Shown here in pieces: positions 9,362-18,179 of a stretch of 35,067 nucleotides of DNA. A program made the position numbers and the translations under genes. How positions within the stretch are numbered: position 1 is the first letter of the stretch; each line of letters opens with the position of its first letter. The stretch is from a candidate division CPR3 bacterium GWF2_35_18 (GTDB lineage: Bacteria; Patescibacteriota; CPR3; GWF2-35-18), in the NCBI GenBank assembly GCA_001771135.1, contig MESW01000003.1:200719-235785 (forward strand), in the 5' to 3' direction. Below the pieces are notes generated by a model. That model was given only the letters and a program-made list of their open reading frames with translations, searched no databases and was not told where the DNA came from.

Positions 9362-9883
9362 TTAAATCTTCCCTTTGATAATTCTATGTTCCTCAACTTT
9401 TAAATCTTTCGTAAACAAAAAATTCCCAATCAAATTTTCTCCTGTTAAAACATCTTTCAACCAATATTTAGCATCGTCCCACATATTTTCATAAGGAATT
9501 TTATTTAATGAAAACCAATTCGGGATCATTTCTACAGTTTCTTGAGGTTCTCCCTTCCACACTTTTCCTAAATATACATGTACTTGCTGATTCCAAAAAG
9601 GTTGTTGCTTTTCTTCTAAATAAGGAAAGTAAAAGTTTAGGACAGCAACTTTATGTACGCTAGAGGGAGATAATATCAAACATGATTCTTCATAAACTTC
9701 TCTAATTGCAGCATCAAGAATACTTTCACCTTTCTCGACTTTCCCTCCAAATCCCAAATAATAATTGAATCCAAAACCTTTCTTTTTTCGCCCTAATAAG
9801 ACTCTATCTTGTTGTAACAAGTAACATAAAGTGCGCTGTGAAAGAGGATAATCTAATGTTTTCAAATAATTTTCTAAAACCAT
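9362..9883 (-). CDS. NUDIX hydrolase (MutT/MTH1-like)
   Basis: Complete Nudix box GKVEKGESILDAAIREVYEESCL. Confidence 0.92.
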   Translation of the reverse strand: MVLENYLKTLDYPLSQRTLCYLLQQDRVLLGRKKKGFGFNYYLGFGGKVEKGESILDAAIREVYEESCLILSPSSVHKVAVLNFYFPYLEEKQQPFWNQQVHVYLGKVWKGEPQETVEMIPNWFSLNKIPYENMWDDAKYWLKDVLTGENLIGNFLFTKDLKVEEHRIIKGKI

Positions 9884-9912
9884 ACTGCTTGATTTAGGGT
9901 CATATTAATTTA

Positions 9913-11352
9913 TTATACTTGAATTTCTTTATCTAAAACCTCTTTTCCAATCTTATAGATATCACCCGCTCCAAGGAGAAGCAGACAATCTCCTACCTTT
10001 AAGTTATTTCTCAAATTTTCTTTAGTCTTTTCTAAATTTCCAGAAAAGATGACATCTTCCTGATAATTTTTAATTGCCTTAGTTAAATCGTTTGAAGTAA
10101 ATCCTTTTAAGATTTTTTCATTCCTTCCTTCCGGAACATAAGTATTCATAATAAAAACTTGATCTGCTTCCGAAAAACTATGAATAAACTCTTTAAAAAG
10201 AGCTTTGGTGCGAGAATAAGTGTGTGGTTGAAAGGCAACAATTAGTCGTTTAAAATCTTTCCTTTTGGCGGCTTTAATCGTCGCTTTTATTTGAGAAGGA
10301 TGATGTGCGTAATCAGTAATAACAGTAATCCCGTATCTTTGATCAACAATCTCAAATCGCCTTCCAACTCCCTTAAAATTCACTAAAGAATCTCTGACAG
10401 ATGTCATATCTACACCTAAAATATCAGAAACGATTAAAGCCGCTGTCGCATTTAAGATATTATGTCTTCCTGGTAATGATGTTTCAAAAAGAGGAATTCC
10501 GCTTCTTTCTTTGTCCAATATCGGTCGACGTCTTTTTTCCATTCCAGTCAGTTGAAATTGCCAATGGTCATTATCAAGTAATCTTTCTGAGATAATTTTG
10601 ACCTCGGCTTTATCATGGAAACCAAAGGTAATAATTTGAGCTTTACTCTTAGTCCTTTTCAAAACATCATGAACCTCTTTTGATTCATCATTAGCAATGA
10701 TATAACCGTCTTTAGGAACTAAATCTAGAAAAGCGACAAAGGCTTTTTTTAAACTTCTTACGTCCAGGTAATAATCAGGATGATCCGATTCGATATTTAA
10801 TAAAATCGCGATTTTGGGTTTGAGATATAAAAAAGAATGGTCAAATTCACACGCTTCCGCTATAAAATAACGGCTTTCACCAAAAATGGCATTACCCTCA
10901 AACTCAGGAACATATCCTCCCACTTCAACGGTGGGATTTAAATTTGCATCTTTTAAAATTAAACCAATGAGCGCGTCGGTAGTTGTTTTTCCATGTGAAC
11001 CAGCCACACAAATTGCATATTTATCTTCCATTAGAATTCCTAGTAGCTGAGCGTGTGTAAGAACCGGAATTCCCATTTTTTTGGCTTGCGCGATCTCTAA
11101 ATTATCCTCCTTTACCGCAGGAGAGTGAACTAATAAATTAGTATCTAAGAGTACATTTTCCTTCTTATGTTCTCCAATAGAAATTAAAATGCCATTATCC
11201 TGAAGTTTCTTGGTATAAATTGATTCATGTAAATCTGACCCAGACACAAAATAGTTCTGCCCAAAAGCAATTAAAGCTACAGCAGAAACTCCACAGCCAC
11301 CAATTCCCACAAAGTGAATACGGACTTTTACCTCATTTTTATTTTCTTCCAT
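9913..11352 (-). CDS. murC: UDP-N-acetylmuramate--L-alanine ligase
   Basis: HFVGIGGCGVSAVA, GSHGKTTTDALIG, NIESDHPDYY, DYAHHPSQIKATIKAA, FQPHTYSRTKAL. Confidence 0.95.
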   Translation of the reverse strand: MEENKNEVKVRIHFVGIGGCGVSAVALIAFGQNYFVSGSDLHESIYTKKLQDNGILISIGEHKKENVLLDTNLLVHSPAVKEDNLEIAQAKKMGIPVLTHAQLLGILMEDKYAICVAGSHGKTTTDALIGLILKDANLNPTVEVGGYVPEFEGNAIFGESRYFIAEACEFDHSFLYLKPKIAILLNIESDHPDYYLDVRSLKKAFVAFLDLVPKDGYIIANDESKEVHDVLKRTKSKAQIITFGFHDKAEVKIISERLLDNDHWQFQLTGMEKRRRPILDKERSGIPLFETSLPGRHNILNATAALIVSDILGVDMTSVRDSLVNFKGVGRRFEIVDQRYGITVITDYAHHPSQIKATIKAAKRKDFKRLIVAFQPHTYSRTKALFKEFIHSFSEADQVFIMNTYVPEGRNEKILKGFTSNDLTKAIKNYQEDVIFSGNLEKTKENLRNNLKVGDCLLLLGAGDIYKIGKEVLDKEIQV

Positions 11353-12166
11353 AAGTTCTCCTACCGATAATTCCTAAAATAACATTGTCTCTATCTCCCT
11401 TACGGTAACTAAAAAAATCCTGATTATTACAACTTGTACACAAAGATAAAAATTCAATTTTTTGCTTACTACAACCGATTTTTTCAAACTGCCTTTGCAG
11501 TAAATACTGTAAATCTAAATAATATTTACCTTTCCTCTGTTGATAAATTTTTGTGTCATTACCATATTTCTCTTGAAATTTATCTATCCGATCTTTCGAA
11601 ACATTATAACAACAGTTACGAATAAAAGGGCCCACACCAATATAAATATCCTCGATATTTGCTCCTAATTTTACCATTTTTTTGATCATCTTGCTTCCAA
11701 GGTCTAAAAAAATCCCTTTCCAGCCTAAGTGAGCTACTCCAATAATTTTTTTATTCGGTTCATAAAAGAATACCGGCAAACAATCAGCCGTCTTTACCAT
11801 TAGAAAAATATCTGGTTCTATAGTAATCAAACCATCAGTTTTTAACAAAAACTGCCTCCTGTTTTTACTGTCAACAATCACAATATGATCTTTGTGTACC
11901 TGATTCATTCCGACACAACTTTGAATATCAACATCAAACTGTTTTAAATAATCTGTTATCCTTGTATCTTTATTGATGAATTCCTCTTTACCTAAACTTC
12001 CAACCTCTCTTTTTGAGATTTGAAGAACTATTTCTTCAAACTTACTAAAAATTGGAATTGAAATACGCCTAACTTCTTCAGAAATACAAGAATGTAGTTG
12101 GGAATTATCCGAATTAGTAGTATTTATGTTTGTATATTGAAGTAGTTCGGATTTGAATTTTGGCAT
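11339..12166 (-). CDS. pgeF: YfiH/PgeF-type peptidoglycan editing factor (laccase domain)
   Basis: MNQVHKDHIVIVD, TADCLPVFFYEP, GVAHLGWKGIFLDL, VGPFIRNCCYNV. Confidence 0.92.
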   Translation of the reverse strand: MPKFKSELLQYTNINTTNSDNSQLHSCISEEVRRISIPIFSKFEEIVLQISKREVGSLGKEEFINKDTRITDYLKQFDVDIQSCVGMNQVHKDHIVIVDSKNRRQFLLKTDGLITIEPDIFLMVKTADCLPVFFYEPNKKIIGVAHLGWKGIFLDLGSKMIKKMVKLGANIEDIYIGVGPFIRNCCYNVSKDRIDKFQEKYGNDTKIYQQRKGKYYLDLQYLLQRQFEKIGCSKQKIEFLSLCTSCNNQDFFSYRKGDRDNVILGIIGRRTYGRK

Positions 12167-12193
12167 ATAAAAATATCTATAGAATTAAGGAAA

Positions 12194-13564
12194 TTAATCT
12201 TTCAAGATTTTTTTGACAGCATCAAAGTCGCTCCAAGGAGTTTCAGTTGTTCCGAAACACATCGACTTTTCATGACCCTTCCCAGTAATCAAGACAATAT
12301 CTCCCTTTACTGCAAGCTTCGTGATTGCAAATTCAATTGCTGCCGATCTATCTGGAATTTTAAAGTATGTTTTTTTCTTAAAAGAAAATTTCTGAGTATG
12401 ATCACCATAGGTCATTCCTGATTTTTGACATCCTGCTTCAATTTGAACACTAATATCTTCTACTCTTTCGGTACGCGGATCTTCGGCTGTTATAATTGTT
12501 ACATCGGCGAATTTCCCAGACATTTCACCCATAAGAGGTCTTTTGGTATCATCCCTAAGACCAGCTGAACCAAAAATATGAATCAACTTTCCTTTTGGAA
12601 CAAGGTTTTTAACCACAGGAAGTACTTTTGAAAAAGCTCCTGGGGTATGAGCAAAATCAACAATCACTCGGAAATCAGAGTTTATTTTTACATCTTCTAA
12701 CCGTCCATTTAGTGTTTTAAAAGATTTTGCATGAGTAACAAAAAGTCTGGGTTCGATATCTAAAGAAAGACATGCAGTCATAGCCGCTAACATATTTGAA
12801 ACGTTATAATCTCCAATCAAAGAACTAACGACATTCATTTTTACTAACTTTTTCTTGGTAAGTTTTTTATGTTCGACTCTGTTTTTCAGGTTTGTTTTAT
12901 CAAAAGAAAGCACAAACTCCGTACTGTCTTTTTTATAAACTACATTTTGGGCTTCAACATCAGCTTCTTTTTCAATCCCATAAGACACAACTGCAGTTTT
13001 TCTTTTCTTCTCGAATAAAGATTCTAGTTTATTATATGGCTCATCATCAGCATTCAAAATTGCAATCTTAGAGCTTTTTAGAAGTTTAGTTTTAGTTTGA
13101 AGATATTTATCGTATGTCTTGTGATAATCAAGATGTTCATGAGTTATATTCGTAAGCACCCCTACGTCATATTTAAGTCCAGCCATACGATGTTGATCTA
13201 GAGCATGAGAAGTAACTTCTAAAACCATATACTCTGATCCCGCCTTGACGGCTTTATTCATATACTGTGGTATTAACCACGGATCTGGAGTGGTTACATG
13301 AAATCCGGTATCAAACTCTTTATTACCTATAATGGCTTTGATAGTAGAAATCATCGAAACTTTAAATCCACTACTTTTTAAAAAGTGATAGATTAAATTC
13401 ACAGTAGTTGTCTTTCCATCAGTTCCTGTTACTCCAATCAATTTTAGCTTTTTCCAAGGGAATCCATAACGAACATTTGAAAGAAAAGATTGCAAAAAAT
13501 GATAATAGTTTCTTAGACTCTGAGGCACGAATTTTTTAATATTGTTTTTGATTGGCATATACAT
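12194..13564 (-). CDS. murE: MurE-like UDP-N-acetylmuramyl-tripeptide synthetase
   Basis: GVTGTDGKTTTVNLIYH, TTPDPWLIPQYM, NITHEHLDYHKTYD, VDFAHTPGAFSKVL, AEDPRTE, ITGKGHEK. Confidence 0.93.
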   Translation of the reverse strand: MYMPIKNNIKKFVPQSLRNYYHFLQSFLSNVRYGFPWKKLKLIGVTGTDGKTTTVNLIYHFLKSSGFKVSMISTIKAIIGNKEFDTGFHVTTPDPWLIPQYMNKAVKAGSEYMVLEVTSHALDQHRMAGLKYDVGVLTNITHEHLDYHKTYDKYLQTKTKLLKSSKIAILNADDEPYNKLESLFEKKRKTAVVSYGIEKEADVEAQNVVYKKDSTEFVLSFDKTNLKNRVEHKKLTKKKLVKMNVVSSLIGDYNVSNMLAAMTACLSLDIEPRLFVTHAKSFKTLNGRLEDVKINSDFRVIVDFAHTPGAFSKVLPVVKNLVPKGKLIHIFGSAGLRDDTKRPLMGEMSGKFADVTIITAEDPRTERVEDISVQIEAGCQKSGMTYGDHTQKFSFKKKTYFKIPDRSAAIEFAITKLAVKGDIVLITGKGHEKSMCFGTTETPWSDFDAVKKILKD

Positions 13565-13671
13565 CTCAAATGAAAATTAGATTAAGTTTAATCTATCAAA
13601 TGTCATTAATTATTTTAATTGGTATATTTTGGATTATGACATCTGTAGACGGATTTTATCATAAATATATT

Positions 13672-13683
13672 GGTATACCAAAA
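13672..13683 (-). promoter_or_regulatory. Putative extended -10 promoter element TTTTGGTATACC
   Basis: Same TTTTGGTATACY string occurs upstream of glyS (20092-20103) and of the 865-2190 gene; here about 110 bp upstream of murE. Confidence 0.4.
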
Positions 13684-13697
13684 TACATCAGACATAA

Positions 13698-15533
13698 TTA
13701 ATTCAATGGAGCTACTCCGTAATATACAAATAGATCTTTGGCAATATCCATCCATAAAGGAACAGCCGTCTCGGCTGAATAGGTAGACGCTGTCGGACGA
13801 GTTAATTTTACTATCATCAAAAACTCCGGATCAGCGGCTGGAGCGAACCCAATAAAAGTACAGTTAGTTTGTCTTGTATCATATATACCGTTAACCGCAA
13901 TCTGAGCTGTACCGGTTTTTCCGGCGATTTTGTATCCTGGTAAAACGGCAAATTTAAATTCTCCTTTTTCAACAACAGAAACCAACATATCAACTATTTT
14001 TTTTGCTGTTTCCGGAGAAATAACCTGCTTTTCAGATGGTGAAGTGAATTCAATACTCGCATCAGTGGTTTTAATCTTCTCTACAATATAGGGAGTTACC
14101 ATCTTGCCATTATTAATAAAAGCTGTGTAGGATTGCATCATCTGTAAAGGAGTTACTGAAATTCCTTGCCCAAAAGCGGCAGTTGCCAAATCAACGCTCA
14201 TCCAATCATCCAGATCTTTGATCCATGAAGTATCTTCATCCTCAAGATTGATTCCGGTAATTTTACCCAGACCATAATCTAAAATATAATTGTAGAAAGG
14301 TTCCAAGGTAATTGCTTCTGAAACTCTAGCCATACCGGTATTATCAGAATGTTGTAATATTTCGGCTGGAGTTGATAGTCCAAAATATTTGTTATTCCAA
14401 GTTGAAATAGTGTACCCAGATATAGGATAAGGTGCACTTTCAATTTTGGTGTCTTCAGTAATCTTCCCTGTTTCCAAAGCAATACTCATGGTAATTGGTT
14501 TAAATATTGAACCTGGCTCATAAACGTCAGCAACTGCTAAATTGGGAAATAATTTCTTTCCATATTTTTTTGCTAGTTTTTCTTTATCAGTCAGTTCTTC
14601 ATCTTTCTTATCAGAATAGTCTTTTAAATAATCTTGCCAGGTTGCTGGATTATAATTTGGATAAGAAGCCATCGCCAGTATTTTTCCGGTTTGAGGATCC
14701 ATAATGATAACCGTTCCATCTCGAGCATCATATTTTTTTACCCCAGCTTCCAGTTTTTTCTCAATTAAATACTGTAGCTGTCTATTTATAGTAAGAACGA
14801 TATCGCGGCCATCATCAGATCCAACCGGAAGATAATTTCCAAGAGGTATTGGACGCCCTAAAGCATCTTTTTCCAGTGCTATTCTTCCGGCAATTCCTTT
14901 CAATTCTCCGTTATAAAAACCTTCAATTCCATAATATCCCTGATCTTCACCACGATCATTTTTCCCCACAAAACCCAAAACATGAGAAGCCATTTCGCCT
15001 TCAGGATAAGACCTTTTATAATCTTTTTCAAAATAGATTCCTTTAAGATTTGCTTCTTCAATTTTTGACTTTGTTGATTCATCCTGTTTATACGCAAGAG
15101 GCATATAAAGAAGATCTTTCTGAGACAACAGATCTTTCATTTCATCAACATGCTGTTTTTTCTCTTCATCAAGTTTTTCTTTTAATTGTTCTTCATCCAA
15201 GTCCTCTTTTTTTATCGTACTTTCATAACCAATGATTTCAATTAGTTTACTCGCGGTATCATCAATATTCTCTACTTCACGGGGAACAGCAAAAACAAGA
15301 TAAGCAGGAACATTTGTGGCCAAGGGAAATCCGTCGGAAGATAAAATTTCTCCTCGCTTAGCTGGAATCTCTTTTCCAATCCAATGCTGCTTTTCTGCTA
15401 AGGCAATATAACGCCCATGCGCTTCAACTTGTATGAAATAAAGTTTTCCAATTAGGATAAAAAAAAGAACAATAAAAGAATATTTAAGGAGTGACGACCG
15501 TAAAGACTGGGAATGATTGTTGCTATGAATCAT
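13698..15533 (-). CDS. ftsI: FtsI/penicillin-binding protein 2 family transpeptidase
   Basis: N-terminal TM, PBP dimerisation region, SxxK (GSIFKPIT), SDN, KTGTAQ motifs. Confidence 0.94.
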   Translation of the reverse strand: MIHSNNHSQSLRSSLLKYSFIVLFFILIGKLYFIQVEAHGRYIALAEKQHWIGKEIPAKRGEILSSDGFPLATNVPAYLVFAVPREVENIDDTASKLIEIIGYESTIKKEDLDEEQLKEKLDEEKKQHVDEMKDLLSQKDLLYMPLAYKQDESTKSKIEEANLKGIYFEKDYKRSYPEGEMASHVLGFVGKNDRGEDQGYYGIEGFYNGELKGIAGRIALEKDALGRPIPLGNYLPVGSDDGRDIVLTINRQLQYLIEKKLEAGVKKYDARDGTVIIMDPQTGKILAMASYPNYNPATWQDYLKDYSDKKDEELTDKEKLAKKYGKKLFPNLAVADVYEPGSIFKPITMSIALETGKITEDTKIESAPYPISGYTISTWNNKYFGLSTPAEILQHSDNTGMARVSEAITLEPFYNYILDYGLGKITGINLEDEDTSWIKDLDDWMSVDLATAAFGQGISVTPLQMMQSYTAFINNGKMVTPYIVEKIKTTDASIEFTSPSEKQVISPETAKKIVDMLVSVVEKGEFKFAVLPGYKIAGKTGTAQIAVNGIYDTRQTNCTFIGFAPAADPEFLMIVKLTRPTASTYSAETAVPLWMDIAKDLFVYYGVAPLN

Positions 15534-15590
15534 AAGGTAACATAATTTATGTAGATAAAACTAAGGGGACAAGTTTTTACTATCTTTGAA

Positions 15591-15944
15591 TTACTTCAAA
15601 CTAGCAACTGCTTGATCTGAAATATAAACAACATTCTTGTCGATTTTTTTCATCGAAAGATTTTCTTGACACTCTTTTTCGATTCGAGATAAAGCTGAAA
15701 GTTCTGAGATTTGATTTTCCAAAACTGTTTTTTCATGCATTAAGGAGTTTTGTTCTTCATCTAGTTTTACAAGTTCTGCTCCTTTAACGCCAAAAATATT
15801 ACTCAGTAAAACTTGGGCGGAAATCATGATCACGGTTAAGGCTAGTAATCCTTTTGGGAGGTCAAAAAAAACGGTACTTTTTTTATTCAATTCTTGATGC
15901 ATTAATTTGCGTCGCATTAATGAATCACTAACCTTTTTGATCAT
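15591..15944 (-). CDS. ftsL: FtsL-like septum protein
   Basis: Short single-TM plus coiled-coil ORF between rsmH and ftsI, matching the dcw position; assigned mainly by synteny. Confidence 0.65.
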   Translation of the reverse strand: MIKKVSDSLMRRKLMHQELNKKSTVFFDLPKGLLALTVIMISAQVLLSNIFGVKGAELVKLDEEQNSLMHEKTVLENQISELSALSRIEKECQENLSMKKIDKNVVYISDQAVASLK

Positions 15945-15982
15945 CGTTTATCTCCTGTTAAATTTTCTAATAACTTTGTAAC

Positions 15983-16846
15983 TTAATTTTTCTCTGCTAC
16001 TCTTAACTTCGCGGACCGTGCTCGAGGATTTTCTGCTAATTCTGAAGGAGACGCTTCTACTGGCTTTTTCGTTATTATTTTTAAACTATCTGTTTCTTTA
16101 AAAAACTCCTTCACGATTCTATCTTCAAGAGAGTGAAAACTTATGATGGCAAGTCGTCCGTTTTTTTCTAAAAGATCACAGGCTATGGGTAGTACTTCTT
16201 TTAAAGCGTTCAGTTCATCATTTACGGCAATTCGAAAGGCTTGAAATACTTTTGTGGCCGGATTTTTTTTGCTCTTCCCATAATATTTTTGTTGATAAAC
16301 GCCTTCGATTATTTTGGCTAAATCCGCCGTCGACTTAATTTCTTTTATTCCACGGGCGCGAATAAGAGAAATTCCAATGTCGCGTGCACAACCTTCTTCG
16401 CCCAATCGGCTAAGTAAATCATAAAATTCTCCTTTATTTAAAACTTTTATTAAATCCGAAGCCGTAACCTTTAGACTCTTATCCATTCGCATATCTAAAG
16501 GCTCATTTTTTGTGAACGAAAAACCTCTTCCGGAACAATCTATCTGCCAAGATGACATTCCTAAATCTAGAAGTATCCCACTAACTTTTTCTATCCCATT
16601 TCTTTTTGCAATCTCTTTGAGATTGCGAAAGTTATCAGAAACCAATATTAAATTATCAAAGTGAGAAAATAATCCTTTAGCTAAACTTATGCTTTCTTCA
16701 TCTACGTCAATCCCCAGAACTTTTCCATCTCTTTCAATGATTTTCCGAGAGTGACCCCCAAATCCAAAAGTGCAATCAATATACTGTTTTCCTTTTTGGA
16801 CCTTTAATAAATCGATTGTTTCTTTCAATAAAACCGGTTTATGCAT
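15983..16846 (-). CDS. rsmH: 16S rRNA (cytosine1402-N4)-methyltransferase
   Basis: MHKPVLLKETIDLL, YIDCTFGFGGHSRKI, GILLDLGMSSWQID, GFSF, PLDMRM, ISFHSLEDRIVKEFF. Confidence 0.96.
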   Translation of the reverse strand: MHKPVLLKETIDLLKVQKGKQYIDCTFGFGGHSRKIIERDGKVLGIDVDEESISLAKGLFSHFDNLILVSDNFRNLKEIAKRNGIEKVSGILLDLGMSSWQIDCSGRGFSFTKNEPLDMRMDKSLKVTASDLIKVLNKGEFYDLLSRLGEEGCARDIGISLIRARGIKEIKSTADLAKIIEGVYQQKYYGKSKKNPATKVFQAFRIAVNDELNALKEVLPIACDLLEKNGRLAIISFHSLEDRIVKEFFKETDSLKIITKKPVEASPSELAENPRARSAKLRVAEKN

Positions 16847-16880
16847 GTAGTTAAATTCAAAATTTTACTATTATTTAAAA

Positions 16881-17057
16881 TATCGGCGGATTGGATTTGA
16901 TCAAATTCTTCGCATCAATCAGAAAACTAAACATTATATTTGTTTAGTAATCCAATCAAGCAAAAGCCGCTTGCCCAAGGGACAGTGATCCAATCCGCCA
17001 ATAATTTCCCCCCAAAAAGCGGAGGAGGACAAGAAGACCTAGTAATAGGACTCACTG
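16881..17057 (-). other. Unexplained structured element between mraZ and rsmH (inverted repeats with alternative pairings; contains a TATAAT box)
   Basis: Perfect 12-bp arms GGCGGATTGGAT (16885-16896)/ATCCAATCCGCC (16988-16999); internal AATCCAATC (16949-16957); CTAAACA/TGTTTAG (16927-16933/16941-16947); GGACTCACTG (17048-17057) complementary to CAGTGATCC (16983-16991) apart from one bulge. Confidence 0.6.
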
Positions 17058-17104
17058 CTTACACAGAATACCCTAAAACCAAGTCGATCTATCTAACAAA
17101 GTTG

Positions 17105-17130
17105 AAAAAATTGCCAGCAAAAGCAATTTT
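17105..17130 (-). terminator. Rho-independent terminator after mraZ
   Basis: Minus strand AAAATTGC-ttttgctg-GCAATTTTTT: 8-bp stem plus T run, about 10 nt past the mraZ stop. Confidence 0.7.
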
Positions 17131-17139
17131 GAGGATTTT

Positions 17140-17571
17140 TTATAAATTAACAGAGGCTAATTTTTCAGCGATTTCGCTGCTATTCTGAGAAAGGTATTCT
17201 TTTCGTTTTTGCCATTTTGAAGAATCCCAAATTTCTACCCATCGTCCCAAACCTAAAAAGATAACTTCACTTTTTAGTGAGGCATAGGTAACCAAATTTT
17301 GCGGCATTACGAATCTGCCTTGTTTGTCTAGCTCCACTTCAGTTGCTCCACCAAGCAAAAAACGAGTAGTGTCGCGAACTGAGGAAGATACAAAAGGACC
17401 AGAAGCAGCTTCTTTAGTGAGGCTTTCCCATTGTTCTGGGGAAACCATAATTAAACAACCTTCATAACCGTGGGTAACAATCAATTTATTACCTAAACTT
17501 TCCCGAAATTTTTTCGGAACAGCGACGCGGTTTTTCTCTCCTAAGTTGTTTTTAAATTCACCAATTAGCAT
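17140..17571 (-). CDS. mraZ: Transcriptional regulator MraZ
   Basis: MLIGEFKNNLGEKNRVAVPKKFRESLG and a second AbrB-like repeat ATEVELDKQGRFVMPQNLV; adjacent to rsmH. Confidence 0.95.
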   Translation of the reverse strand: MLIGEFKNNLGEKNRVAVPKKFRESLGNKLIVTHGYEGCLIMVSPEQWESLTKEAASGPFVSSSVRDTTRFLLGGATEVELDKQGRFVMPQNLVTYASLKSEVIFLGLGRWVEIWDSSKWQKRKEYLSQNSSEIAEKLASVNL

Positions 17572-17632
17572 GTTGTTGAATTAAAATTTAGAAAGTGCAA
17601 TCGTTCATCATTTTCACAAGGTAAAAAGTATC

Positions 17633-17686
17633 TCACCACTTTTCACCACTAATCACCATTGTGAATTATTTTCGAAAAATTGTCAA
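17633..17686 (-). promoter_or_regulatory. mraZ promoter with three MraZ-type operator repeats
   Basis: TTGACA (17686-17681)-N17-CACAAT (17663-17658); direct repeats TCACCACT (17633), TCACCACT (17643), TCACCATT (17653) at exact 10-bp period (minus strand TGGTGATTAGTGGTGAAAAGTGGTGA). Confidence 0.8.
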
Positions 17687-17721
17687 GGGGTTTTTAGGGG
17701 AAATTTTAGGAGATTCCGAAT

Positions 17722-17750
17722 AAAAAAGACCCTCAATTATAGAGGGTCTT
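17722..17750 (-). terminator. Rho-independent terminator downstream of the glyS transcription unit
   Basis: Minus strand AAGACCCTC-tataatt-GAGGGTCTT followed by TTTTATT; 9-bp perfect stem. Confidence 0.88.
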
Positions 17751-17780
17751 AAACATCAAGATTTGTCGGCAAAAAACTAT

Positions 17781-18143
17781 CTATTCAAAACAATTATCTA
17801 GGAGTGATTTGATTTCTTCTTTTTCTTCTTCGTGCATCATTGGAGACAAAGTCTTTAAATAATCACAAATTAATTTCTTTCCTTCTTCAGCCACAGTTTT
17901 ATTAACTGCATCCGTCGTGTAATATTTCTTAATAAAAGAGAGTATCTCCGCTTGCTGATCTTCTTTTTTCTGAATAAGTTCCTTAAATTCTAGTTGAATT
18001 TCCTTGTCGAGCCTTCGCATCAAACTTACAAGTACATACTCATTAACAAGATCAATAATACCAGACATAGTACTATCCCTTTGATCTTCTGGAAATTTCA
18101 ATATCGAAAGTATTTGCGATAAAGTCGATCTTATATCATGCAT
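17781..18143 (-). CDS. Hypothetical 120-aa helical protein
   Basis: Intact helix-rich ORF preceding the strong terminator; no family named with confidence. Confidence 0.6.
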   Translation of the reverse strand: MHDIRSTLSQILSILKFPEDQRDSTMSGIIDLVNEYVLVSLMRRLDKEIQLEFKELIQKKEDQQAEILSFIKKYYTTDAVNKTVAEEGKKLICDYLKTLSPMMHEEEKEEIKSLLDNCFE

Positions 18144-18179
18144 AGAATTCTATTTAACCCCCCATAGGATTTTATTGTC

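Noticed and set aside
13371-13384. AT-rich palindrome ACTTTTTAAAAAGT in murE
   Set aside because: Low-complexity A/T run pairing in a coding region of an AT-rich genome; expected by chance.
14849-15235. Overlapping small ORFs within ftsI on both strands
   Set aside because: Fully inside the convincing ftsI frame; no independent support.
16881-17100. mraZ-rsmH element as RNase P RNA, tmRNA, 6S RNA or SRP RNA
   Set aside because: Some local resemblance (GGATTTGAT, GGGGGGAAA) but no RNase P P4 core (GAGGAAAGTCC/ACAGAACCCGGCTTA), no tmRNA acceptor end, and no SRP GGAA/AGCAG core.
16940-17188. + strand 82-aa ORF in the mraZ-rsmH gap
   Set aside because: Lies over the inverted-repeat element and the mraZ 3' end; composition does not look like a protein.
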